Under the pieces are notes generated by a model that saw only the letters and a program-made list of their open reading frames with translations, made no database searches and was not told the origin of the DNA. This document shows positions 1-9,424 of a stretch of DNA of 64,000 nt, piece by piece (the stretch's first letter is position 1; the number at the start of each line of letters is the position of its first letter). Origin of the DNA: JAMOAD01 sp023621955 (GTDB lineage Bacteria; Acidobacteriota; Aminicenantia; JAMOAD01); the NCBI GenBank assembly GCA_035403085.1, contig DAONEM010000001.1, positions 80,852-144,851 on the forward strand, given 5' to 3'. The position numbers and the translations under genes were made by a program.

Positions 1-1
1 T

Positions 2-850
2 CTCAAGATTCCCAAAGTGGAGGTCTTTCCCCGCAAGGCACAGCCGAAACCTCCGCCTGAGATCGTCGAGGCTCCCAAGGCGAAGCCTCCCGAACAGCCT
101 CCTCCAATTCCTAAAACCCTTCCCAAGGCTGAAGTGAAGCAGCCTCCACAGAATCCGCCTCTTGGGAAGGTTCAGCCTCCTCCTCCACAGCGTCCCCTCC
201 CTCCCAAGGGGGAGAATCCTCAGCCCTTCACGGGGATGAAGGGAATCCTCGTCCCGGACGACGCGCGCCCAGGGAAGGGAAACGGCACTGAGGGAAAACC
301 CGCCGGACCGATCAAGGGCCTGAGCGACAAGGCTCCGGGAGAAGAGGGAAGGGGAGGAACCTTCGGCCTGAAAGGATTGACCCTACTTCCTCCCAGACCA
401 GGGACGCCCAAAGAGGGTGCCTTGCGCCTTCCCTACGGGGGGAAAAACGTCTACGGTTTTGGAAAGAACGGTGGTTGGGGCGGTGGAGGGGATGGTTGGA
501 AAAACTACTCCGGTGCCATCGCCGTCGACAGCCACGGGATCAACTTGGACCCCTGGGTCTTAGAGGTTGTTCGAAAGATCAAGAGGAATTGGTTTGTCCC
601 CCAGGCGGCCCTGGTGGGTTTGCAGGATTACAACTGCTTCTACGTTGTCTTTAGAAGGAACGGAACCCTTCAGGTCTTCCAGCTGCTCCGAGGCTCCAAG
701 ATCGTCTCTTTCAACCAATCTTCTCAAAACGCCATCTCCTCTTCCATCCGGTTTCCTGTCTTTCCCTCCTACTACCCCTTCGAGGATGTGAAAGCCAGGG
801 TCTCCTTCTACTACAACCTCTCTCCCGAAGAGGGTTCCCAAGAGGAGTGA
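2..850 (+). CDS. TonB-family C-terminal domain protein, 5' end outside window
   Basis: The reading frame is open to the left edge, so the true start lies outside; the first in-frame start-like codon seen is GTG at 17. About 75 residues rich in Pro, Lys and Gln are followed by a Gly-rich linker near residues 140-160. A C-terminal domain of about 100 residues then resembles TonB/TolA C-terminal domains (a helix with DPW and KIKRNWFVP, then a beta-rich part). TonB proteins pass energy from an inner-membrane motor to outer-membrane receptors; the Pro-rich stretch spans the periplasm. The expected N-terminal membrane anchor would be in the missing part. No ExbB/ExbD is visible here, so a motor role is inferred. 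The stop overlaps the next gene by GTGA, so the two are probably co-translated. Confidence 0.7.
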   Translation, partial: LKIPKVEVFPRKAQPKPPPEIVEAPKAKPPEQPPPIPKTLPKAEVKQPPQNPPLGKVQPPPPQRPLPPKGENPQPFTGMKGILVPDDARPGKGNGTEGKPAGPIKGLSDKAPGEEGRGGTFGLKGLTLLPPRPGTPKEGALRLPYGGKNVYGFGKNGGWGGGGDGWKNYSGAIAVDSHGINLDPWVLEVVRKIKRNWFVPQAALVGLQDYNCFYVVFRRNGTLQVFQLLRGSKIVSFNQSSQNAISSSIRFPVFPSYYPFEDVKARVSFYYNLSPEEGSQEE

Positions 851-2016
851 GGATGAGGGGAAACGTCTCAGCCTTGGCCAAAGGGGGAGAGGGACTCGTC
901 CGTGTTCAGGGGGAGACCCACTTCGTTTACGGGGCTCTTCCTGGCGAGGAGGTGGAGTTTTCCCCAGGGGAGAAGAGAAGAGGTGTTTACCACAGCTCCC
1001 TGGTAGAGGTCATCACCCCCGTTCCCGGCCGTCGTACCCCTCCCTGTCGGTTGGCGGGGCGGTGTGGGGGGTGCAACCTCCAACACGCTCAAGAGGGTTT
1101 GCAGATGAAGCTGAAGGGGGAGATTCTCCTGGGAAACCTCGCCCGAATTGGCCGGTGGAAACCCTTCATCCCCTTGGAACATTACCCCTCTCCCTCCGCC
1201 TTCGGTTATCGCACCAGAACACTCCTGCGCGTGAGAAAGGAACAGGCGGGCTACTACGAGAGGATGAGCCATACCCTCGTGGAAGCGACGGAGTGCCCCC
1301 TTCTCCCTGAAGCCTCCCGGGAGTATCTTCGTTCCCTTTCGCTCAAGGGACTTGCCGACGGGACCCTCGCCCTTCTCTCCAACGGGCGGGAGTGCTCCGC
1401 CTCTTTCCAAGAGGAGGGAACCGATCTCTGGAAACCTCTTGACGGGAGCGGCGAGATCGAGTTCCTCGTGGGTCCCTACAGATACCTTTACCGTCCTTGC
1501 AACTTCATTCAATCCAACCTCTCTCAGCTCGCCACCATGGTCGGCCTGGTTGATGAGGAGCTGGCTGGTCTCTCCTTCCCTTCGGGAGGGGAGCTTTTCG
1601 CGGGAACCGGTTTCTTCACCCTTCCTCTCGCCTCCAAGTGCAAGGGGCTCCTCTGCTGGGAGGAGGATCGGGAGAATGTCCTCTCCTTAAAGAAGAACCT
1701 CCGCCGAAACGGCCTGGAGGGGGTGGAGGTTCTTCGGCAAAACCTCTACTCCCAGGGGGTGGATTTGCCTGCAAAGGAGCTTTATTTGGCAGATCCTCCT
1801 CGAAGCGGCCTTGGAGAAGACCTTGTGAACATGCTTCTGAAGGCCAAGCCCAAGCGGCTGATTCTCTTCTCCTGCGATTCTGCCTCTCTGGCCCGGGACC
1901 TGGTCCCTCTTCTCAGGGGGGGGTACGTCCCCCAGCGGTTGGCCCTGGTTGATAACTTCCCCCAAACCGACCATGGGGAGAGTTTCCTCTCCTTGGCCTA
2001 TCCGGAGGGCCGTTGA
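847..2016 (+). CDS. RlmD/TrmA-family RNA 5-methyluridine methyltransferase
   Basis: SAM-dependent enzyme that methylates C5 of a uridine in rRNA or tRNA. The N-terminal 60 residues look like a TRAM RNA-binding domain. The Cys set C67, C73, C76 plus a Cys near residue 147 matches the [4Fe-4S] ligands of the RlmD/RlmC group. The methyltransferase half has GELFAGTGFF (SAM loop), DPPRSGL, and FSCDS with the catalytic Cys; the end carries DNFPQTDHGES with the usual Glu base. The 389-residue length is somewhat short for RlmD (about 430). Starts are GTG 847, overlapping the previous stop, or ATG 853. Whether the target is 23S rRNA or tRNA cannot be told from the sequence. Confidence 0.88.
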   Translation: MRMRGNVSALAKGGEGLVRVQGETHFVYGALPGEEVEFSPGEKRRGVYHSSLVEVITPVPGRRTPPCRLAGRCGGCNLQHAQEGLQMKLKGEILLGNLARIGRWKPFIPLEHYPSPSAFGYRTRTLLRVRKEQAGYYERMSHTLVEATECPLLPEASREYLRSLSLKGLADGTLALLSNGRECSASFQEEGTDLWKPLDGSGEIEFLVGPYRYLYRPCNFIQSNLSQLATMVGLVDEELAGLSFPSGGELFAGTGFFTLPLASKCKGLLCWEEDRENVLSLKKNLRRNGLEGVEVLRQNLYSQGVDLPAKELYLADPPRSGLGEDLVNMLLKAKPKRLILFSCDSASLARDLVPLLRGGYVPQRLALVDNFPQTDHGESFLSLAYPEGR

Positions 2017-2097
2017 AACTCTCGACGCTCCCTCCCTGCGCTTTCCGGAAGTTTCCCTGGAATCTGTCGCTTTCTTTCCCCGGAGAAGGGTGAGGCC

Positions 2098-3837
2098 GTG
2101 GCGATGGTTAAAATACTTCTTTCCTGCGTAGGGAAGTACCGAAGGCCCGTGGTTCTAACCCCTCTCTTTATCGCCGGAGAGGTGCTCATGGAGATTCTGA
2201 TCCCCTTCATCATGGCGGGGATCATCGACAAGGGAATCCTGGGGGGAGGGGGGATCGGGTACACACTGAAGATGGGAGTGCTTCTGACGGTGATCACTGT
2301 CGTTTCTCTCGTCTTTGGAGCCTTGGCCGGAAAATTCGCGGCAAGAGGGAGCGCCGGATTCGCCAAAAACCTACGCAACCTGCTCTTCGCAAAGATCCAG
2401 GAGTTCTCCTTTGCCAACGTCGATAAGTATTCGACCGCCTCCCTGGTGACACGGCTCACCACGGACGTGACAAACACTCAAAACGCCTTCATGATCATCA
2501 TCCGTATCGCCGTCAGGGCTCCCCTCATGCTTGTGGGGGCCTTCTTCATGGCCTTCACACTCAACCGCTCCCTCTCAACGATCTTTCTCGTGGCGGTCCC
2601 GCTCTTGGGGGTCTCCCTCTATGGCATTGCCGCCGGAGCCCACCCCAGGTTCAAGGAGATGCTCCGCCGCTACGACCGTATGAACGCCGCCGTCCAGGAG
2701 AACCTCATCGGTGTTCGGACCGTCAAGGCCTATGTCCGGGAAGATTACGAAAGGGAGAAGTTCAACGGAAGCGCCGACGCCGTGAGGGAGGCGCAACTCT
2801 CGGCGGAGAAGTTGGTAATCCTGAACATGCCGATCATGCAACTCTGTATGTACCTCTGCATCGTTGCCGTCCTCTGGTTCGGAGGGAGGTTGGTGATCGG
2901 CCATAGCATGGAGATCGGCCAGTTGGCCGGTTTCATCACCTATGTCGTTCAGATTCTCATCTCCCTCATGGTCATCTCCTTTGTGCTGATCGTGTCGGTG
3001 ATCTCCCGAGCCTCGGTCGTCCGGATTCTCGAGATCTTGCAAGAGAGCCCGGATATCCGGGACGACACTGCCGATCAGAGCCTCAGCCCTGAGGATGGTT
3101 CCATACTTTTCCGGAACGTCTCCTTCGCCTACGACAAGTCCGGGGAAGGGATAGCCCTCGAAGGTGTCGATCTGGCCATCCGTTCCGGAGAAACTATCGG
3201 GATCATCGGAGGCACCGGCTCGGGGAAATCAACCCTGGTTCAGCTTATCCCCAGATTCTACGATGTTTGTTGCGGCGAAATCGTCGTCGCAGGGCACAAC
3301 GTTAAGGAGTACAGGCTTTCCACCCTCCGGGGGTCTGTCGCCATGGTTCTCCAGAAGAGCGTTCTCTTCTCAGGGACCATTCTGGAGAACCTCCTCTGGG
3401 GAAACCCGGCGGCCACGGAGGGAGAGGTTGTGGAAGCCTGCAAAACCGCTCAGGCCCACGAGTTCATCTCCTCCTTCTCCGAAGGGTACCGGACAAGGCT
3501 TGGTCAGGGAGGAGTCAACCTCTCCGGGGGGCAGAAGCAACGCCTCTCTATCGCCAGAGCCCTGCTGAAAAAACCGAAAATCCTCATCCTGGACGATTCC
3601 ACCAGCGCCGTGGATACCGCTACGGACAGCAGGATTCGGTCGGGTCTGAAAGAGGAAAGGTTCGGTGTCATGACGAAGCTGATCGTTTCCCAAAGGATCT
3701 CTTCCATCGCCGACGCCGATCGGATCGTTGTTCTGGAGAACGGGAAGGTCAACGGGTTCGACACCCACCAAGGGCTCCTCAAGAGCAACGCTATCTACCG
3801 GGAAGTCTACGAATCTCAAAGGAAGGGTGCTAACTGA
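2098..3837 (+). CDS. ABC exporter half-transporter with degenerate ATP site (subunit 1)
   Basis: Fused membrane domain (six helices, about residues 15-310) and ATPase domain. Walker A GGTGSGKST is near 371-379, signature LSGGQKQR near 475 and Walker B ILILDDS near 494. The catalytic Glu after Walker B is Asp and the switch His is Gln (VSQRIS). This is the pattern of the non-catalytic half of heterodimeric type IV exporters such as TM287/288. The partner directly downstream keeps both residues. The pair would sit in the inner membrane and export drugs, lipids or peptides; substrate unknown. Start chosen at GTG 2098 (an internal ATG is at 2104). The gene follows the methyltransferase by 81 bases. 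Confidence 0.9.
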   Translation: MAMVKILLSCVGKYRRPVVLTPLFIAGEVLMEILIPFIMAGIIDKGILGGGGIGYTLKMGVLLTVITVVSLVFGALAGKFAARGSAGFAKNLRNLLFAKIQEFSFANVDKYSTASLVTRLTTDVTNTQNAFMIIIRIAVRAPLMLVGAFFMAFTLNRSLSTIFLVAVPLLGVSLYGIAAGAHPRFKEMLRRYDRMNAAVQENLIGVRTVKAYVREDYEREKFNGSADAVREAQLSAEKLVILNMPIMQLCMYLCIVAVLWFGGRLVIGHSMEIGQLAGFITYVVQILISLMVISFVLIVSVISRASVVRILEILQESPDIRDDTADQSLSPEDGSILFRNVSFAYDKSGEGIALEGVDLAIRSGETIGIIGGTGSGKSTLVQLIPRFYDVCCGEIVVAGHNVKEYRLSTLRGSVAMVLQKSVLFSGTILENLLWGNPAATEGEVVEACKTAQAHEFISSFSEGYRTRLGQGGVNLSGGQKQRLSIARALLKKPKILILDDSTSAVDTATDSRIRSGLKEERFGVMTKLIVSQRISSIADADRIVVLENGKVNGFDTHQGLLKSNAIYREVYESQRKGAN

Positions 3838-3838
3838 G

Positions 3839-5734
3839 ATGGCCGGGCCGAGGGTGGAGAGAAAGCCTAGGGAGAGACCCCGGAACGTTTTCAGGACTCT
3901 GAGAAGAATCTTCCGGTACATGGGGACGTCGCGGTTCCTTGTCCTTCTCGTCTTCGTCGCGGTTCTGCTCAGCTCCTTGGCCGGAATCGCGGGAACTTCC
4001 CTGCTCAAGACCGTGGTGGACAACTACGTCACGCCTCTTGCCTCCCACTACGACGGCGCCACCATGGCTGACTTCGCGAGGGTTCTGACCTTCATGGTTC
4101 TGATCTACCTCTTCGGTTCTCTCTCTACCTATGTCTTCAACAGGGCCATGGTCTCCCTCGCCACGGGAACGCTTTACAGGATCAGAGTCGACCTCTTTCA
4201 GAATATGGAGCGCCTTCCTATCGGTTACTTCGACACCCATACCCACGGCGAAGTGATGAGCCTCTACACCAACGACATCGATGCCATGAGGGAGATGCTG
4301 ACTCAGAGTGTCACCAACTTCATCTCCTCGGCGATCACCGTCGTCGGAATCTTCTCCATGATGGTCTATTACAGCTGGCAGTTGACCCTTCTCGTCCTGG
4401 TGACTCTGGGGCTCATGGGAAAAATCGTCGGTAAGATCGGTACCAAAAGTGCGGTTCACTTCTCCCTTCAGCAGAGGAGGTTGGGAAAGGTGAACGGGTA
4501 TATCGAGGAGATGGTCGAAGGGGGGCGTGAGATCAAGGCCTTCGGCCAAGAGGAGAGCGTCAAGGCTAGCTTCGCCAAACTCAACGAGGAACTCTGCGGA
4601 TCGGCGGAGAAGGCCAACACCTATGCCAACATTCTCATGCCCATCATGGCCAACCTCGGCAACATCCATTACGCCGTCACCGCCGTGGCGGGCGGAGTCC
4701 TCGCTATCCAGGGGGCGCTCTCCCTTGGAACGGTGGTGGCCTTCCTGCAGTTTACCCGTGGCTTTTTCCACCCAATCGCCCATATCTCCCAGCAGTTCAA
4801 CGCCCTTCTGACGGCCTTGGCGGGTGCGGAAAGGATCTTTTCGCTCATCGACGAGAGACCCGAAGAGGATGAAGGCTACGTGACTCTCGTCAATGCCAGA
4901 ATCGACCGGCAGGGGAGTATCACAGAGAGCGAGAAGAGAACAGGGCTTTGGGCGTGGAAGCACCCCCACCGGGCCGATGGTACCGTCACATACACTCAGC
5001 TGCGGGGACAGGTCGAATTCATAGATGTCTCCTTCGGGTACAGGGAGGGCCAGAGGGTTCTCAAAGAGGTCTCCCTAGTTGCGAAGCCTGGGCAGAAGAT
5101 CGCCTTGGTCGGTTCCACCGGCGCCGGGAAGACCACCGTCACCAACCTGCTCAACCGTTTCTACGACCTTCCGGACGGAAAGATCCGTTACGATGGGATC
5201 AACATCCGGAAGATTCGCAAGGCCGATCTGCGCCGCTCCTTGGCCATGGTTCTCCAGGATACCCACCTCTTCACGGGAACGGTCATGGAGAACATTCGCT
5301 ACGGCAGGCTGGAGGCCACCGATGAAGAGGTCCTTGTGGCGGCGAAACTGGCCAATGCGGACTCCTTTATCCGGCACCTTCCCCAAGGCTACCAAACCAT
5401 GGTGACCTCCGACGGGGCCAACCTCTCCCAGGGACAGCGGCAACTTCTTGCCATCGCCAGGGCCGCCGTGGCGGACCCGCCGGTCTTGATCCTCGACGAG
5501 GCGACCTCCTCCATCGACACCCGAACCGAAGGGCTGATCGAACAGGGCATGGACGGCCTGATGGAGGGCCGAACGGTCTTCGTCATCGCCCACAGGCTTT
5601 CGACGGTCAGAAACGCCGACGCCATCCTCGTTCTCGAAGAGGGGAGAATCATCGAAAGGGGAAGTCACGAAGAGTTGATCGCCCAGAAGGGGAGATACTT
5701 CAGGCTCTGTACAGGACTCTTTGAGCTCGATTAA
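3839..5734 (+). CDS. ABC exporter half-transporter, catalytic subunit 2
   Basis: 631-residue partner of the preceding half-transporter, starting one base after its stop. An N-terminal Arg/Pro-rich cytoplasmic stretch precedes six membrane helices (about 30-330). A linker extension of about 70 residues follows before the ATPase domain. Walker A GSTGAGKTT is near 425, signature LSQGQRQ near 528, Walker B VLILDEATS near 549 with the catalytic Glu, and the switch His is in VIAHRLS. It therefore supplies the intact ATP site of a heterodimer. A longer frame starting at 3728 lies inside the first subunit and is rejected. The 3' end overlaps the convergent SDR gene by four bases. Confidence 0.9.
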   Translation: MAGPRVERKPRERPRNVFRTLRRIFRYMGTSRFLVLLVFVAVLLSSLAGIAGTSLLKTVVDNYVTPLASHYDGATMADFARVLTFMVLIYLFGSLSTYVFNRAMVSLATGTLYRIRVDLFQNMERLPIGYFDTHTHGEVMSLYTNDIDAMREMLTQSVTNFISSAITVVGIFSMMVYYSWQLTLLVLVTLGLMGKIVGKIGTKSAVHFSLQQRRLGKVNGYIEEMVEGGREIKAFGQEESVKASFAKLNEELCGSAEKANTYANILMPIMANLGNIHYAVTAVAGGVLAIQGALSLGTVVAFLQFTRGFFHPIAHISQQFNALLTALAGAERIFSLIDERPEEDEGYVTLVNARIDRQGSITESEKRTGLWAWKHPHRADGTVTYTQLRGQVEFIDVSFGYREGQRVLKEVSLVAKPGQKIALVGSTGAGKTTVTNLLNRFYDLPDGKIRYDGINIRKIRKADLRRSLAMVLQDTHLFTGTVMENIRYGRLEATDEEVLVAAKLANADSFIRHLPQGYQTMVTSDGANLSQGQRQLLAIARAAVADPPVLILDEATSSIDTRTEGLIEQGMDGLMEGRTVFVIAHRLSTVRNADAILVLEEGRIIERGSHEELIAQKGRYFRLCTGLFELD

Positions 5735-6654
5735 ACTTGCTTCTGGAGGCGCCAATAGTCGAGGGTGTCTTCCAGAGTCTTCTGGAGGGGAACCGAGGGG
5801 TTCCAGCCGCACTCCTCTGTGATCCTTTCGCGGCTTCCTTCGAGACGCGGGATGTCGTTGGGCCTGAACTTCTCGGCCTTGGAGGTGAAGCGGATATCCC
5901 TTCTAGCCAAGGAGAGGAGCCTACCGAGCAGATCGGCGATTCTAAGGGAGTTTCCGCTGCAGACATTGTAAACCCGGCCGGGTGTCCCCTTGGAGACAAC
6001 CAGGTCCAAGGCCCGGACAACGTCACGAACGTCCGAGAAGTCCCTGCGGGCCTCCAGGTTTCCTACCTCCAGGGTAGGGGAGACCTCCCCCCTCTCGATA
6101 GCGGCGATTCTCTTGGCGAAGGAGGGAACGACAAAGACCGGGCTCTGGCCCGGACCGGTGAAGTTGAAGGCCCGGATCAGGAAGACCGGTAGATGGAAGT
6201 TCCTGTGGTAGAAGAGGGCGCTCTCTTCGGCCTGGAACTTGGAGAAGGCGTAGGGGTTCAGGGGGCGCGGCACGAGCTCTTCCCGGAGAGGAAAGGTCCG
6301 CCTCCGCCCATAGACCTCGGCGCTTCCCATAAGGAGCAGCTTCGGTGGGTTCTCTCTTTGCCGCATCCATTCGAGCAGACGGAGAGTCACCGTAAAGTTG
6401 TTCTCCAGAGTCTCTCCGGGCGCCTTCCAGGAGTTGCCTACTGAAGTGGATGCGGCTAGGTGGAAGAGGACATCCGGATTGATCTTCTCAAGCAAGGGAA
6501 AGAACCACTCCCTGTTGGAGAGATCTCCGGGGAAGATCCGGGGGTCACCACTCTTGGCCAGATCCGCTCCCCAAACCTCCACCCCTTGGGACTCTAAATG
6601 GAACTTCAGGTGGCGTCCGGCGAATCCGCAAATCCCGGTGATAAAAGCCCTCAT
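5731..6654 (-). CDS. NAD-dependent sugar-nucleotide epimerase/dehydratase (GDP-4-keto-6-deoxymannose reductase-like)
   Basis: Extended short-chain dehydrogenase of 307 residues. The N-terminal nucleotide-binding loop is TGICGFAGRH, in place of the usual TGGxGFIG. Asp follows the second strand, a Ser lies in GSAEVYG, and the catalytic Tyr-x3-Lys is YAFSK near residue 141. The stretch NFTGPGQ followed by VPSFAKRIAAIE and ARRDFSDVRDVVRAL is typical of GDP-mannose 4,6-dehydratases and GDP-6-deoxy-4-keto-mannose reductases. Length and lack of the dehydratase Glu context favour the reductase (Rmd) side. It would make deoxyhexose donors for surface polysaccharide. It is a lone gene with its own promoter and a GAGGAGGAG ribosome site. 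Confidence 0.8.
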   Translation of the reverse strand: MRAFITGICGFAGRHLKFHLESQGVEVWGADLAKSGDPRIFPGDLSNREWFFPLLEKINPDVLFHLAASTSVGNSWKAPGETLENNFTVTLRLLEWMRQRENPPKLLLMGSAEVYGRRRTFPLREELVPRPLNPYAFSKFQAEESALFYHRNFHLPVFLIRAFNFTGPGQSPVFVVPSFAKRIAAIERGEVSPTLEVGNLEARRDFSDVRDVVRALDLVVSKGTPGRVYNVCSGNSLRIADLLGRLLSLARRDIRFTSKAEKFRPNDIPRLEGSRERITEECGWNPSVPLQKTLEDTLDYWRLQKQV

Positions 6655-6678
6655 CCGTCTCCTCCTCTGAGAATGTTG

Positions 6679-6707
6679 ATTTTAGCCTCTTTCCCCTGGA
6701 GGGTCAA
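6679..6707 (-). promoter_or_regulatory. Promoter for the SDR gene
   Basis: On the minus strand TTGACC (6707-6702), a 17-base spacer and TAAAAT (6684-6679) form a near-consensus housekeeping promoter. It lies about 25 bases before the start codon, with a strong purine-rich ribosome site between. Confidence 0.75.
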
Positions 6708-6776
6708 CCCAAGGATTCCAGGGATTTTTTTTCGGTTTTAAGAAACAAAAGAGAGACTCCTTTCGTACTCTCTGAC

Positions 6777-8012
6777 ATGGCGAACATATCCACTCAAGAG
6801 AGTTTATCCATCTCCTTGAAAGCCCTCTGGGCCAACAAGTTGCGCAGCTTCCTCACACTGTTGGGAATCATTATCGGTGTCATGACGGTCATCGCTATCA
6901 TCTCCATCATCAGCGGACTGAACAACTATGTTGAGACAAAGCTCTTCAACATGGGCTCCCATGACTTCACCCTCAACAGGATGCCCTCGATCATCACCTC
7001 CTTTGAGGAGTGGAAGAAGTACAGTAAGAGGAAGAAGATCGAATATGAAGACTATGAGGCTGTGAAGAAGTACTGCACCTCCTGTCATCTTGTCGGCGCA
7101 AGGGCTTCAAGCTCCGGTACGGTTAAGTATAAAGACAAGTACCTGGACGACGTCCGCATCTCCGGCTATACCGAAAACGATACGGAGATTCTTGGCAACT
7201 TGGAGCTCGAATCCGGCCGCTCCTTCCAGAAGAGCGACCTTCTTGAGAGAATGCCCGTTGCCATTATCGGTTGGGACCTCCGAGAACAACTCTTTCCCGG
7301 TATAGACCCCATAGGGAAGACCTTTTGGGCGAAACAGAACATCTACCGCGTCATCGGTGTAGGGGAGAAGAAGGGAAAGGTTCTGGGCATGTCCCAGGAC
7401 AACTATGTCATCGTTCCTCTGACAACCTTCTTTAAAGATTTCGGCGCCCGGAGGAGAAACTTCGAGGTCACCGTGAGCACCAAATCCCCTGAAGCCATGG
7501 AGAGCGCCCAGGAAGAGGTCAGACAGATCATCCGTTCCCGCCGTAAGCTCATGGGGAACATGGAAGATGACTTCGCCATAGAGACTCAAGAGACCTTCAT
7601 GGACTTTTATAGAAAAACCACCGGTGCCCTCTATATCGGGATGGTGGTCATCTCGTCGATCTCTTTGCTCGTCGGTGGCATCGTGATCATGAACATCATG
7701 CTCGTCTCGGTAACCGAGAGGGTGAAGGAGATCGGTTTGAGGAAGGCCATCGGCGCCAGACGCCGGGATATCCTCTTTCAGTTCCTGATCGAAGCGTTGA
7801 TGCTCTCGTTCATCGGAGGGCTTCTGGGAATCCTCTTGGGCTTCTCCATTGCCAAGGCGATTACCGCGGCCACAGGGTTCCCCTCTTCGGTTGAACTCTG
7901 GTCGATCTTAACCGGATTGGCCATCGCCGGCGTCGTCGGTCTCTTCGCGGGGATCTATCCCGCCAACAAGGCAGCCAAACTTGACCCTGTCATCGCCATA
8001 AGGATGGAATAA
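6777..8012 (+). CDS. MacB/FtsX-type ABC transporter permease (first of a pair)
   Basis: 411 residues. One membrane helix follows the LKALWANKLRSFLT entry motif (about residues 22-45), then a large periplasmic MacB_PCD-like domain (about 50-275), then three helices in the FtsX domain (about 280-400). The cytoplasmic loop has VTERVKEIGLRKAIGARRRDILFQFLIEA, which couples to the ATPase in this family. Such permeases drive periplasmic work (export of macrolides, toxins or lipoproteins through mechanotransmission) with a MacB-like ATPase. No ATPase gene is next to it, so that subunit must be elsewhere. There is no ribosome site; a -10-like TACTCT ends five bases before the ATG. It overlaps the next gene by one base (TAATG). 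Confidence 0.88.
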   Translation: MANISTQESLSISLKALWANKLRSFLTLLGIIIGVMTVIAIISIISGLNNYVETKLFNMGSHDFTLNRMPSIITSFEEWKKYSKRKKIEYEDYEAVKKYCTSCHLVGARASSSGTVKYKDKYLDDVRISGYTENDTEILGNLELESGRSFQKSDLLERMPVAIIGWDLREQLFPGIDPIGKTFWAKQNIYRVIGVGEKKGKVLGMSQDNYVIVPLTTFFKDFGARRRNFEVTVSTKSPEAMESAQEEVRQIIRSRRKLMGNMEDDFAIETQETFMDFYRKTTGALYIGMVVISSISLLVGGIVIMNIMLVSVTERVKEIGLRKAIGARRRDILFQFLIEALMLSFIGGLLGILLGFSIAKAITAATGFPSSVELWSILTGLAIAGVVGLFAGIYPANKAAKLDPVIAIRME

Positions 8013-9265
8013 TGCTTGAGAAATTAACGGTTTTTTGGGAAGTCGTCTTCATTGGCTTCAAATCCATCTTATCCAATAAACTTCGCTCCTTTCTCACCAT
8101 GCTCGGCATCCTGATCGGGGTGACCACGATCATCACCATGGTGGCCGTCATCGAGGGGATCAACGAATCTTTCCAGGAAAACCTCCAGTCCATGGGAAGC
8201 GCCACGATCTTCGTCTCCAAGACCGAACCTGGCATCCACATGGGACGTATGCCAGCCTGGCTGAGGAACCGAAAGAACCTGACCGTCGAAGATTCCGAGG
8301 CCATCGACTCCCTTCCCTTGATCAAAGGCTCAACCCCCTACCTGGGAGTCTTTACGGAGCAGTTCCCCCTCAAGTACCGGGGAGAGACGGTCATGAACGC
8401 CCGTATCGCCGGAGTCGGCTACAAACTCCCGATGATTCAAAACCTGGAGATCGAGAAGGGGCGTTTTTTTAACCAAGGAGAACAGAACGCCGCCGGGCGG
8501 GTCTGCATTCTGGGAGGAAAGATCGTCGAAGAGTTCTTCCCCAACGCCGAACCCCTTGGCAAACAGGTCACCATTGGCGGTCGTCCCTTCCTGATCGTCG
8601 GCGTCATGCCGAAGAAGGACAGCTCCGGAATGTTTGGTGGGGACGAATCCAACGAGATCGTTTATATTCCCTACACCACGGCTCTTCACAACTTCGTCCG
8701 CCGCCCCCGCTGGCTTGAGATCATGGCTACGCCAATCAAGCCGGAGCTGCAGTCCCAGGCCATGGACCAGGTGATCGAGCTGTTAAGGATCCGGAGAAAG
8801 GTAAAACCTTCGGAGGATAACAACTTCGCCGTCTTCACCCAAGACACCATCAGCGACCTCTACAACCAGCTGACCGGGGCGGTCTTCTTCGTGATGATCC
8901 TCATCTCCGGAATCTCGTTGCTGGTCGGCGGAATCGGGGTCATGAACATCATGATCGTCACGGTTAAGGAGAGGACTCGAGAGATCGGTCTCAGAAAGGC
9001 CATCGGCGCCAATCGGAAAGACATCCTCTTTCAGTTCCTCATCGAGGCGGTGACCTTGACCTTCACGGGAGGGGGCGTGGGAATCCTGATCGGCTGGATT
9101 CTGAGCATCATCATCAAGAAAGCGGCCAACTTTCCCGCGTCGATCACCCTCTGGTCCATCCTTCTCGGTTTGGGTATGGCCACTCTGACGGGACTCTTCT
9201 TCGGGATCTTTCCCGCCCTCAAGGCCGCCAAGATGCCCCCCGTCGAGGCTCTACGCTACGAGTGA
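8012..9265 (+). CDS. MacB/FtsX-type ABC transporter permease (second of a pair)
   Basis: 417 residues, parallel in layout to the preceding gene: entry motif FKSILSNKLRSFLT, first helix about 22-45, periplasmic domain to about 290, then three helices. VKERTREIGLRKAIGANRKDI stands before the third helix. The two are clearly paralogues from a tandem duplication and probably form a heterodimer. The start overlaps the previous stop by one base, implying translational coupling. No lipoprotein or efflux adaptor gene (MacA type) is adjacent, so the cargo cannot be named. Confidence 0.88.
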   Translation: MLEKLTVFWEVVFIGFKSILSNKLRSFLTMLGILIGVTTIITMVAVIEGINESFQENLQSMGSATIFVSKTEPGIHMGRMPAWLRNRKNLTVEDSEAIDSLPLIKGSTPYLGVFTEQFPLKYRGETVMNARIAGVGYKLPMIQNLEIEKGRFFNQGEQNAAGRVCILGGKIVEEFFPNAEPLGKQVTIGGRPFLIVGVMPKKDSSGMFGGDESNEIVYIPYTTALHNFVRRPRWLEIMATPIKPELQSQAMDQVIELLRIRRKVKPSEDNNFAVFTQDTISDLYNQLTGAVFFVMILISGISLLVGGIGVMNIMIVTVKERTREIGLRKAIGANRKDILFQFLIEAVTLTFTGGGVGILIGWILSIIIKKAANFPASITLWSILLGLGMATLTGLFFGIFPALKAAKMPPVEALRYE

Positions 9266-9424
9266 ACCCCGGCTTTATCGACGAAGCTGAGACTTCTCCT
9301 CTCTTTCGCCAGTGGAACCTCCTGGGGAGGGGCATGGTTTCCTCTCACCAGGGGTTACCGTTGCCAAGGGCAAAGAGCGGCGCCCATTCTTGCCGGTAGA
9401 AAAGGATAAACCCAGAGGAACACC

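Noticed and set aside
6720..6732. Intrinsic terminator at the T run
   Set aside because: It lies between divergent genes and has no stable stem before the T run.
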